DNA of 34,167 bases. It comes from Verrucomicrobiales bacterium. Its GTDB lineage: Bacteria > Verrucomicrobiota > Verrucomicrobiia > Limisphaerales > UBA9464. Every line of letters begins with the position of its first letter. Position 1 is the stretch's first letter. Where the stretch lies: contig JAIYBC010000014.1 of the NCBI GenBank assembly GCA_027488845.1, forward strand, positions 1 through 34,167, written 5' to 3'. Shown one piece after another: positions 16,260 through 22,652 of this stretch. The position numbers were made by a program, and so were the translations under genes. The notes below the pieces were generated by a model that did not search any database, was not told the DNA's origin, and saw nothing but the letters and a program-made list of their open reading frames with translations.

Positions 16260-18517
16260 GCCGCCTCCTTTCGCACGTCCGAACGTTCCGGCAGCGTCAG
16301 CTGCCTATCAAAACGCCGGAGCACATCCGGATCCCGGGTCACCACCAACAGGGTCCAGGGTCGCTCCGGAGACGCGATGTAGGAAAGGATGCTGTCGATC
16401 TCCTCGGCCTCGAAGCCGTCCAGCGTGCCGTCGAGGAGCAGCAGGCGCGGCGACCGCGCGATCGAACGGGCCAAAAGGACCTGCCGACGCTCGGTTCCGG
16501 AAAGCGACCGGCCCAACAGGGCAATCGGCTCGTCCAAGCCGTGCGGCAGCGCCTGGATCTTCCTCAGCAACCCCACCGCCCGCAATGCCCCGACCACCTC
16601 AGCCACACCGACGGTCTCGTTGCCCATCTGCACGTTCTCCCGGACCGTTCCGTCGAAGATCGAGTCGTCCGCCGCAACCCGGGCCACCGCGGTGCGCAAC
16701 GACTCGAGGTTCCACTGCCGCAGGTCGAGACCGTCGATCTCCACGAGCCCTTCGCTCGGCGAACGCAGCCCGTACAGGATGTCGAGAAGGGTCGTCGAAC
16801 CCGTGGAGGCGCGGGCGAAGAGCGCGATCCGCGCACCGGACTCGATCGTCACGTCCAACCCGCGGAAGACCGGTCGGTCCGCCGAGTATCCGAAGTGGAG
16901 TCCCCGCACCTGGACCGACGCTCCCGCGGGCGCCGGGGAACTCGGTGCACTGCCACCCGAGCGCTCCATCCGCAGGTCCACGAGATGCCCGATCTTGTCG
17001 ACCGCCGTCAGCAGGTCGTACGCGGTCTCCAGCTGCTTCCCGAACTTCGCCGAGGCCGCCAGCGTCGCGGTCAGGATCAGCTCGCTGGCCACCAGCTGCC
17101 CGATCGAAAGCTTGCCCGAAAGGACCAGGAAGCCACCCCACAGCAGGAGTGCGGTCGTCGCCACCACCTCGATGGCCAGAAGGCCCACGACCTGGCGGAA
17201 GAGGATCTTGAAGTGCGTGCGCCGGTGCTTCAGGTACTCCCGCGCATAGGAGTCCGCCCGGGCCTCCGCCAGCGCCTCGCCGCCCGGAGACTTGAAGGCC
17301 CCCGAGAACAGCGCCACCTGCTGCAGCCAGCCCGCCGTGGCGTACTTCGCACGGGATTCCTCGATGCTCGAGTTCACGCCTCCGCGTCCAAAGCCACGGA
17401 TCACCACCGCGATGAGCACGAGCAGTCCCGCGTCGAACCAGAACAGCGTCCAATCATAGAAGGCCAGCACCAGCGATCCGATGAGGAAGCTCAGGATGAC
17501 GTCCAATCCATCGAGAAGCAGCTGCGCCGCCGCCTTCTGGAGGGTCATGATGTCGAAGAACCGGTTGGTCAGCTCCGGGCCGTGGACCTTGTCGAATTCC
17601 GCCTGGGTCACCTTGGGCAACCGCGCCGCCAGGTCCGCCGTGAAGCGCACGAAGAGCCGGCGTTGGAGCCGTTCGATGACCACGAAGGCCAATGCGCGGA
17701 TGGACGCGTACAGGAAAAGGAAGGTGCCCAGCACCGCCGCCAGGACCAGGAGGGCCTGCACGTAGACCCTCTGCTGTCCGCCGAACGCGATGTTGCTGAC
17801 CATCGCGTCCACCGCCAACGGGATAGCCAGGTACAGAAGCCCGGTCGCCACCGCGTACCAGAAGAGCGTCCAGAGGTCCTTCTGCTCCAGCCGCGCGAGG
17901 GACCGGACGCGGTCCAGCGGAGAAGGATGCACATGAGCCTGGAAGTGCTCCTTGCCCATGGCGCCGACCGAATCCGAAGGCATCCCAGCAGGTCCCACCG
18001 CATCGGCCGGCAAGGCGGCCTCGACCAACAGGCACGTGATCGGGGAACCCGAACCGCCCAGCAGCTTCTCCAGTGCACCGACGGTGACGTCCCGGGTGCG
18101 CCCCAGCCGATCCAGGCCGTCCACGCGTACACGGAACCACCCGCGCCGCACCACGATGAGCCATTCGTTACCCGGGGAGGCATCTGGCCGGCGGAGGACG
18201 ATCGGGGTGTCCGACCGTGCATGGTGCACCACCTCCGCCAACGTCATGGAGACGGGACGGGCCTTCAGGCCGACCGCGACGATCGCAGCGGCGAGGGAAT
18301 CCAGCGGCGCGGCGCCGGAAGCGGCCGCCTCGCGGATACGATCGCGGACCTGCGCCGGCGTGCGCTCGATCCCACACCAGTAGTCGAGCCGCCCGCAAAC
18401 CGCCTCGATCGCTTCCGCGGTGGAGGTCGCCGACTTGGCTTCGTTGTTGGATCCCATTTGATTCGAGGTTCGCGACTGCGCCGGCACCACCGACCTGTTC
18501 CCCGGCAAACGGGCCAT
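16256..18517 (-). CDS. ABC exporter-like protein with degenerate ATPase and C39-like domain
   Basis: The 753-residue protein has the layout of a type I secretion ABC transporter. An N-terminal peptidase-C39-like domain spans about 35-160, a six-helix transmembrane region about 215-500, and a nucleotide-binding domain about 534-745. The ATPase motifs are abnormal. The Walker A region reads ARASTGSTT (568-576), with Ser574 where the invariant Lys belongs. The Q-loop Gln is Ala616, and the signature is LSGTE (672-676). Walker B is LLLLDG, keeping D696 but with Gly697 for the catalytic Glu. The switch His is replaced (Thr727/Arg728). The C39-like domain lacks the DCG catalytic cysteine block and the His. 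I read the Walker A codons directly and found no frameshift. It is the first gene of the operon. A TTGACA just upstream would favour an alternative ATG at 18457. Confidence 0.9.
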   Translation of the reverse strand: MARLPGNRSVVPAQSRTSNQMGSNNEAKSATSTAEAIEAVCGRLDYWCGIERTPAQVRDRIREAAASGAAPLDSLAAAIVAVGLKARPVSMTLAEVVHHARSDTPIVLRRPDASPGNEWLIVVRRGWFRVRVDGLDRLGRTRDVTVGALEKLLGGSGSPITCLLVEAALPADAVGPAGMPSDSVGAMGKEHFQAHVHPSPLDRVRSLARLEQKDLWTLFWYAVATGLLYLAIPLAVDAMVSNIAFGGQQRVYVQALLVLAAVLGTFLFLYASIRALAFVVIERLQRRLFVRFTADLAARLPKVTQAEFDKVHGPELTNRFFDIMTLQKAAAQLLLDGLDVILSFLIGSLVLAFYDWTLFWFDAGLLVLIAVVIRGFGRGGVNSSIEESRAKYATAGWLQQVALFSGAFKSPGGEALAEARADSYAREYLKHRRTHFKILFRQVVGLLAIEVVATTALLLWGGFLVLSGKLSIGQLVASELILTATLAASAKFGKQLETAYDLLTAVDKIGHLVDLRMERSGGSAPSSPAPAGASVQVRGLHFGYSADRPVFRGLDVTIESGARIALFARASTGSTTLLDILYGLRSPSEGLVEIDGLDLRQWNLESLRTAVARVAADDSIFDGTVRENVQMGNETVGVAEVVGALRAVGLLRKIQALPHGLDEPIALLGRSLSGTERRQVLLARSIARSPRLLLLDGTLDGFEAEEIDSILSYIASPERPWTLLVVTRDPDVLRRFDRQLTLPERSDVRKEAA

Positions 18518-18545
18518 AAACTGTTCTGCAAGCCCCGTGTGTCAA
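18516..18545 (-). promoter_or_regulatory. Possible promoter of the ABC-HlyD-TolC operon
   Basis: A perfect TTGACA (18545-18540) on the minus strand is followed after 18 bp by GTTTAT (18521-18516). The -10 overlaps the ATG at 18517, so if this promoter is used, translation must begin at the in-frame ATG at 18457. The -10 match is poor, so this is tentative. Confidence 0.32.
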
Positions 18546-18661
18546 GGGGGCCGAGGCCTTTTCGTGGCTGTACCGATTCCCGGACGGCCACGCCATTCCG
18601 GCTCCACAGTTTCCAGTTTCGCCCGAGGCCTCCACGTCCTAGCGTGACGCCACAAACCTGC

Positions 18662-19204
18662 ATGGCCGACCCCGAATCGCCTTCATCGACACCCTGGTGG
18701 CAGGTGGTCCTGGTGGGCCGCAACCCTCGGACGACGCTCCTGCGTCTCGTCGTCACCGCGGTCCTTGTCTACTTCGGCTTCAGGGCTTCCGTCCAACCGA
18801 TCGTCGTCAGCGGCGTCAGCATGCTGCCCACCTACCGCGACGGCCGAAGGCTTTTCGTCAACAAACTCGCCTTCCGCCTGTCCCCGCCCAAACGCGGCGA
18901 CGTCGTCGCCATCCGCGAGGCCGGCAACCACCTCTTCCTCCTCAAACGCATCATCGCCCTTCCCGGCGAACGCATCCGCATCCGGGCCGGCCAGGTCTTC
19001 ATCGACGACGGAACCCTCGAGGAACCCTACCTGCGGCCGCCCGCCCCCGGAGTGCGGAACCCCGCCGCCTGGGAAGTCCAGGAACTGGAACTCGGCCCGG
19101 ACGAGTTCTACGTCATCGGCGACAACCGCTCCATGCGCCGCGAGGACCACTACTTCGGCCGCGTGAACCGCGAGCGCGTCGTCGGCCGCCTGATCAACCC
19201 ATGA
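18662..19204 (+). CDS. lepB: Signal peptidase I
   Basis: This 180-residue inner-membrane serine protease removes signal peptides from Sec and Tat substrates. One transmembrane helix (about 25-42) precedes the catalytic domain. S53 lies in SGVSMLPTYRDG (box B), the general base K95 in LLKRIIALPGERI (box D), and box E is GDNRSMRRED (153-162). It is short, like Gram-positive or archaeal-style versions with one membrane anchor, and lacks the large insertions of the E. coli enzyme. The frame is open far upstream, but the ATG at 18662 is the only start consistent with the family. A TAGCGT hexamer at 18640-18645 may be its -10. It is divergent from the export operon and its stop overlaps the next start (ATGA). 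Other paralogues may exist elsewhere. Confidence 0.9.
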   Translation: MADPESPSSTPWWQVVLVGRNPRTTLLRLVVTAVLVYFGFRASVQPIVVSGVSMLPTYRDGRRLFVNKLAFRLSPPKRGDVVAIREAGNHLFLLKRIIALPGERIRIRAGQVFIDDGTLEEPYLRPPAPGVRNPAAWEVQELELGPDEFYVIGDNRSMRREDHYFGRVNRERVVGRLINP

Positions 19205-19710
19205 AGTCGCCCCTGGTCCGGATCACCCTCTTCCTCGCGATCGCGGCCGCCGTGACCCTGCTCGTCCGCCTGCTGCCGACCGAGGAGGACCGCATCCGCG
19301 TCGTGCTGCTCAAGGCCCAGCGCGCGGTCTCCTCCGAAGGCCGCCCCAACACGCCCATCGACGCCCTCGCCCGCGCCGGCGAGATCGCCGGCTGCATCAC
19401 CCGCGACGTGGTGATCCAGGTCGACGTCTTCGGACTCGGATCCGGCACGATCCAGGGCGCCGACGAGGTCCGCGCCGCCGCCGCCTCCCTGCCGCAGCAG
19501 TTCCCCGGGCTGAAGGTCCAGATCGACGAGATCAAGGTCGTCATCGACGGTCCCGACACCGCCCATGGCTCCTTCGTCGCCACCACAGCCCTCCCCGGTG
19601 GACGCAAGGGCGAAGGCGGCGCCCAGGAATTCAACGTACGGTTCCGCAAGTTCGAGGGTCGCTGGTATATGTCCCGCATCGAGACCGTCCGCACCCTGCA
19701 GCAGCGCTGA
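19201..19710 (+). CDS. Membrane-anchored or exported NTF2-like protein
   Basis: The 169-residue product begins with a hydrophobic segment (VRITLFLAIAAAVTLLVRLL) that may be a signal anchor. The remainder resembles the NTF2/SnoaL-like cone fold: an early helix, then IQVDVFGLGSGTIQGADEVRAAAASLPQQFPGLKVQIDEIKVVIDG, a strand AHGSFVATTAL, and the closing strands EFNVRFRKFEGRWYMSRIETVRTL. No catalytic residues can be assigned. The start codon overlaps the signal peptidase stop by 4 nt, so the two genes are translationally coupled. Function is unknown. Confidence 0.8.
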   Translation: MKSPLVRITLFLAIAAAVTLLVRLLPTEEDRIRVVLLKAQRAVSSEGRPNTPIDALARAGEIAGCITRDVVIQVDVFGLGSGTIQGADEVRAAAASLPQQFPGLKVQIDEIKVVIDGPDTAHGSFVATTALPGGRKGEGGAQEFNVRFRKFEGRWYMSRIETVRTLQQR

Positions 19711-19919
19711 GCCGCCACCTTCGGACTCCGAAGGGCAACACCCCGCGGAATCGCAAGTCGGTATTCAGCGGAGGAAATCGGCACGCCAATCCGCCAAGCC
19801 GCTGAGTGGAAGGGAGGAAACCGTTGCCTTGTCGGTCCCGGATCCTGTGCGCCGCTGGCGACTTGGCGGAGTCGCGTGAAGTCGGTTTTCACGCCATCGG
19901 CATCGCCACGTTTCGGGCG

Positions 19920-19961
19920 TTCCCGATTTCCGATTCCCGATGGGTGATCCGCGATTCCGTC
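19920..19961. repeat. Short heptad-periodic tract
   Basis: Read in steps of seven from 19920, the units are TTCCCGA, TTTCCGA, TTCCCGA, TGGGTGA, TCCGCGA and TTCCGTC. Five of the six end in GA. The TTCCCGA unit recurs at 22369 and 22376, so the tracts are related. Confidence 0.6.
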
Positions 19962-20021
19962 CGATCGGTCCCGCCTCAACTCCACCCCGGCAAACGTCAA
20001 CTGCGACCCTCGGAGTCATCT

Positions 20022-20079
20022 GCGGAGGAGTCTCCCCTCCGCCAGCCCCCGACGGATCCGTCCTTTTCGCGGATCCGCG
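20022..20079. promoter_or_regulatory. Hairpin plus two GGATCC-centred palindromes upstream of the molybdoenzyme
   Basis: GCGGAGG (20022-20028) and CCTCCGC (20036-20042) can pair around a 7-nt loop. Two perfect 12-bp palindromes follow: GACGGATCCGTC (20051-20062) and CGCGGATCCGCG (20068-20079), centres 17 bp apart and separated by CTTTT. They end 72 nt before the ATG of the molybdoenzyme gene. They could be operator sites or part of a terminator; the sequence does not decide. Confidence 0.4.
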
Positions 20080-20151
20080 GACCACTCCTCCCGAACTCCC
20101 CCTTGCCCACGGGCCCATCCCGTCGGAGGGTCCCCCGTTGAACTCGTCCCG

Positions 20152-20784
20152 ATGAAGGAAGCCTACATCGCCGCCAAGGAACGCTGGGCCCGCAAGATGG
20201 CGGGCACCGCCAAGCTCGAGGTCCGCTCCACCGACCGCCTTCCCCCAGGCCAGAGGCAGGTGCACAACTTCCCCGTACTCGACCTCGGCGTGAAGCCCGA
20301 GGTGCCGACCGACCGTTGGGAATTGCGCATCGGCGGCCTCGTCGAGAACCCGGTCTCCCTCTCCTGGCAGGACTTCCTCGCCCTGCCCCGGTTCCGCGAC
20401 ACCTCCGACTTCCACTGCGTCACCACCTGGAGCCAGTTCGACATGCAGTGGGAAGGCGTCGCCTTTTTCACCCTCGCGGACCTCGTCAAGCCCAAGCCCA
20501 ACGCCTCCCACGTCTTCTTCAAGAGCTACGACGGCTACTCGACCAACAACCCCCTCGAAGTCTGCCTCGATGACGACGTCCTCATCGCCCATTCCTGGAA
20601 TGGTCAGCCCTTGGCGGTCGACCATGGCGGCCCCGCCCGCGTGATCATCCCCAAGAAGTACGCCTGGAAGGGCGCCAAGTGGATCCGGGAGATCACCTTC
20701 ATGGACCGTGACATCCTCGGCTTCTGGGAGTTGCGCGGATACTCCAATACCGCGGATCCGTGGACCGAGGATCGCCATTCCTGA
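20152..20784 (+). CDS. Sulfite-oxidase-like molybdopterin oxidoreductase
   Basis: The 210-residue protein corresponds to the molybdopterin-binding domain of the sulfite oxidase family (COG2041, YuiH-like short members). C89 in SDFHCVTTWS is at the position of the cysteine that ligates molybdenum. GGLVENPVSLSWQDFLALP is the typical early strand/helix and GGPARVIIPKKYAWKGAKWIREI the typical C-terminal block. It lacks a Tat signal and a dimerisation domain, so it is probably cytoplasmic, and its substrate is unknown. MsrP-like peptide methionine sulfoxide reductase is a relative but has a Tat signal and a partner MsrQ, neither present here. No molybdenum cofactor genes are nearby. Confidence 0.88.
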   Translation: MKEAYIAAKERWARKMAGTAKLEVRSTDRLPPGQRQVHNFPVLDLGVKPEVPTDRWELRIGGLVENPVSLSWQDFLALPRFRDTSDFHCVTTWSQFDMQWEGVAFFTLADLVKPKPNASHVFFKSYDGYSTNNPLEVCLDDDVLIAHSWNGQPLAVDHGGPARVIIPKKYAWKGAKWIREITFMDRDILGFWELRGYSNTADPWTEDRHS

Positions 20785-20866
20785 CCCTCTTCCCTTCACC
20801 CAAGTCTTTGGCGTACTGACTCTTACGCCACTCCGGTTCCGATTCCCCACATTCCGAACAGGACTC

Positions 20867-20902
20867 TTGCCTTCTGTGACAACCACGTTACGGTTTCGTC
20901 AC
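20867..20902 (+). promoter_or_regulatory. Possible promoter and inverted repeat before the small membrane protein
   Basis: TTGCCT (20867-20872) and TACGGT (20889-20894) are 16 bp apart, with the ATG at 20907. An imperfect inverted repeat overlaps them: GTGAC (20876-20880) with GTCAC (20898-20902), and AACC (20881-20884) with GGTT (20892-20895). A repressor site over the promoter is possible. Confidence 0.3.
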
Positions 20903-20906
20903 TGGC

Positions 20907-21110
20907 ATGAAACACATCGTGGATACGCTGGATCGGATGGCGCTGCGCGTGCTTTCCGTGGGTCTCGCCGCCCTGTTCATCGGGATGCTCTCCGTCGGAG
21001 CCGGCGTGCTGGTCACCCACGGCCAGACGGCCAGCGCGGGCATGGCCATCGCCGGAGCCGGAGCCATGACCTCCCTGCTTTGCGCCTGCTGGGTGATGCG
21101 CCGGGACTGA
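20907..21110 (+). CDS. Small two-helix membrane protein
   Basis: The 67-residue product has two hydrophobic stretches, about residues 14-36 and 43-62, separated by a short THGQTASAG turn, and ends in WVMRRD. A basic end and a short amphipathic N-terminus (MKHIVDTLDRMALRV) fit a small inner-membrane protein. I do not recognise a family. Codon third positions are GC-rich like neighbouring genes, which supports coding. Function is unknown. Confidence 0.55.
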   Translation: MKHIVDTLDRMALRVLSVGLAALFIGMLSVGAGVLVTHGQTASAGMAIAGAGAMTSLLCACWVMRRD

Positions 21111-21225
21111 TTCCGCGCTCCTCAAGGAGATGGCTTCGGAGCGGCGCGGAATGCCCTTTCCCTGAACCGGCTGTTTCGCCGCCCGTCGTTGCCACAAACC
21201 ATTGGCTCGGGTCATCGTCATCCCG

Positions 21226-22368
21226 ATGCCCCAGCCGCTCGAAAACGGCCCCGCCTCAGCACTCCGGCGGCGTTTCCGCCACCTCGCCGTCGCCGGCTCC
21301 CTCTCCGTTCTGGTCGCCCTGACCCTGCGGCTCCTCCTGTTCGAAGGCCCCTACCGACCGGTCGAACCGCTCTCCGACGACGGCATCGTCGACATCCATT
21401 GCCACGCGGCGGGCATCGGCGCCGGCGGATCGGGATGCCGGGTGTCACCGGCGCTTCAGGGGAGCTACAAGTTCGGCATCTATCTCAAGGCCTTCGGAAC
21501 CTCCCGGGAGGAACTCGCCGCACGAGGTGACGACGTCCTCGTCGACCGCATCGCCGAACGGCTCCGGCAATCGCAGCGTGTCGGGAAGGCGGTGCTGCTG
21601 GCCATGGACGGCTCGGTCGGTCCGGAGGGCGAACTGGACCCCGCACGCACCGAGGTCCTCGTGCCCAACGAATTCGTGCTCGCCGGCGTCCGACGTCATC
21701 CGGACCGGCTGCTGTTCGGCGCCTCCATCCATCCTCGTCGAAAGGACGCCCTGGAACGTCTCGACCGCTGCGCCCGCGACGGCGCCGTGTTGGTGAAATG
21801 GATCCCCAGCATCATGGACATCGATCCCGCCGATCCCGCGCTCGACCCGTTCTACCGACGCATGAAGGAACTCGGCATGCCGCTCTTGACCCACACCGGT
21901 CAGGAACGCTCCTTCACCGGCGCCCGCGATGAACTCTGCGATCCGAAACGCCTGCGCCGCCCCCTCGCCATGGGCTTGACCGTCATCGCCGCACACATCG
22001 CCTCCACCGGCTCCAACGAGGGCCAACGCGACACCGACCGCCTCCGTGCCCTGATGGCGGAGTTCCCGAATCTCCATTCCGAGATCTCGTCGCTCACCCA
22101 GGCCAACAAGATCGGCTATCTCCGGGAGGCGTTGGAACATCCCGAGTTCCGCGACCGCCTCTGCTACGGATCCGACTATCCGCTCGTGAACACGGCCCTC
22201 GTCTCGCCGTGGCTCTATCCCCTGCAACTCACCCGATCCGAGATGGCCCGCATCGCGGCAATCCCGAATCCCTGGGATGCCGACATCGCCCTCAAGGAGG
22301 CGTTGGGCGTCCCGCCGGACCACTTCCGTCGCACCGCCACCCTGCTCCGCAAGATTCCTGATCCTTGA
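21226..22368 (+). CDS. Membrane-anchored amidohydrolase-family (TIM-barrel) hydrolase
   Basis: The 380-residue protein starts with a membrane anchor (about 19-39) followed by an Amidohydro_2-type metal-dependent hydrolase domain. Metal ligands are visible as H58 and H60 in VDIHCHAAG, H223 in LLTHTGQE, H257 in IAAHIAS and D317 in CYGSDYPL. K191 in LVKWIPS may be the bridging lysine or simply conserved. The anchor suggests the enzyme faces the periplasm (inference). The substrate cannot be deduced. The ATG at 21226 is preferred to a TTG at 21202. The last two codons and the stop lie inside a 7-bp-periodic repeat tract, so the extreme C-terminus may vary between strains. Confidence 0.85.
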   Translation: MPQPLENGPASALRRRFRHLAVAGSLSVLVALTLRLLLFEGPYRPVEPLSDDGIVDIHCHAAGIGAGGSGCRVSPALQGSYKFGIYLKAFGTSREELAARGDDVLVDRIAERLRQSQRVGKAVLLAMDGSVGPEGELDPARTEVLVPNEFVLAGVRRHPDRLLFGASIHPRRKDALERLDRCARDGAVLVKWIPSIMDIDPADPALDPFYRRMKELGMPLLTHTGQERSFTGARDELCDPKRLRRPLAMGLTVIAAHIASTGSNEGQRDTDRLRALMAEFPNLHSEISSLTQANKIGYLREALEHPEFRDRLCYGSDYPLVNTALVSPWLYPLQLTRSEMARIAAIPNPWDADIALKEALGVPPDHFRRTATLLRKIPDP

Positions 22369-22382
22369 TTCCCGATTCCCGA
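22355..22382. repeat. Heptad tract overlapping the amidohydrolase stop codon
   Basis: Units of seven from 22355 are TTCCTGA, TCCTTGA, TTCCCGA and TTCCCGA. The stop codon TGA (22366-22368) is the end of the second unit. The TTCCCGA unit is shared with the tract at 19920. Confidence 0.65.
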
Positions 22383-22418
22383 TCCTCCCGGCGCTCGAAG
22401 TTGTCCGACCAAAACATC

Positions 22419-22452
22419 GACACGGATTTCACGGAGACACGGATTTCACGGA
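22419..22452. repeat. 17-bp perfect tandem repeat
   Basis: GACACGGATTTCACGGA occurs at 22419-22435 and immediately again at 22436-22452. CACGGATTTCACGGA-like sequences are a familiar intergenic repeat in several environmental bacterial phyla, from general knowledge. It lies between the amidohydrolase and yggS genes. Confidence 0.85.
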
Positions 22453-22504
22453 TGGACTTGGAGCGGCCTTTTTCCCAGACGCCCCTCTGCGCCCCATTCC
22501 CAGC

Positions 22505-22623
22505 TTCCGAACTGAAAACCGAAAACGCGAAACGCGGCGCTCCTGACGCCTGACGCCCGACGCCCGACGCCACTCGATTCTCTCCGCTCCCTGCTCGGTG
22601 CTCGGTGCTCCCCGCTCTTCGCT
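22505..22623. repeat. Long heptanucleotide-periodic tract (17 units in phase)
   Basis: Stepping by seven from 22505, units form families that change gradually: TTCCGAA, then CTGAAAA (22512) and CCGAAAA (22519), CGCGAAA (22526), CGCGGCG (22533), CTCCTGA (22540), CGCCTGA (22547), CGCCCGA (22554 and 22561), CGCCACT, CGATTCT, CTCCGCT, CCCTGCT, CGGTGCT (22596 and 22603), CCCCGCT and CTTCGCT (22617). The phase is kept throughout. It resembles the short tandemly repeated (STRR) heptanucleotides known from filamentous cyanobacteria. It ends 29 nt before the yggS start. Confidence 0.8.
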
Positions 22624-22640
22624 CCCATCGAAACGTGGGA

Positions 22641-22646
22641 TATGCT
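22641..22646 (+). promoter_or_regulatory. Possible -10 element of yggS
   Basis: TATGCT (22641-22646) ends 6 nt before the GTG start, so the transcript would be leaderless. A TCCCA/TGGGA inverted repeat (22623-22640) abuts it. The -35 region falls in the heptad tract and shows only a weak match. Confidence 0.28.
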
Positions 22647-22652
22647 GAACCC

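Larger units (their letters stand above)
19711..20151. other. Gene-free spacer with repeats and palindromes
   Basis: No plausible coding sequence is present; open frames on both strands have no motifs. The spacer holds a heptad-periodic tract (19920-19961), a hairpin (20022-20042) and two 12-bp palindromes (20051-20079), described separately. It separates the NTF2-like gene from the molybdoenzyme gene and presumably contains that gene's promoter, which I cannot pinpoint. Confidence 0.5.

Noticed and set aside
16196-18661. Long plus-strand open frame running into the signal peptidase gene
   Set aside because: The upstream 820 codons are Arg/His/Gln-rich antisense of the ABC gene. The conserved domain begins only at the ATG at 18662.
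19985-20151. Molybdenum-cofactor riboswitch upstream of the molybdoenzyme
   Set aside because: Hairpins and palindromes are present, but I cannot match the conserved core of the Moco RNA, and that motif usually precedes cofactor synthesis or transport genes.
22355-22623. CRISPR array
   Set aside because: Repeat units are 7 or 17 bp with no spacers, and no cas genes are present.
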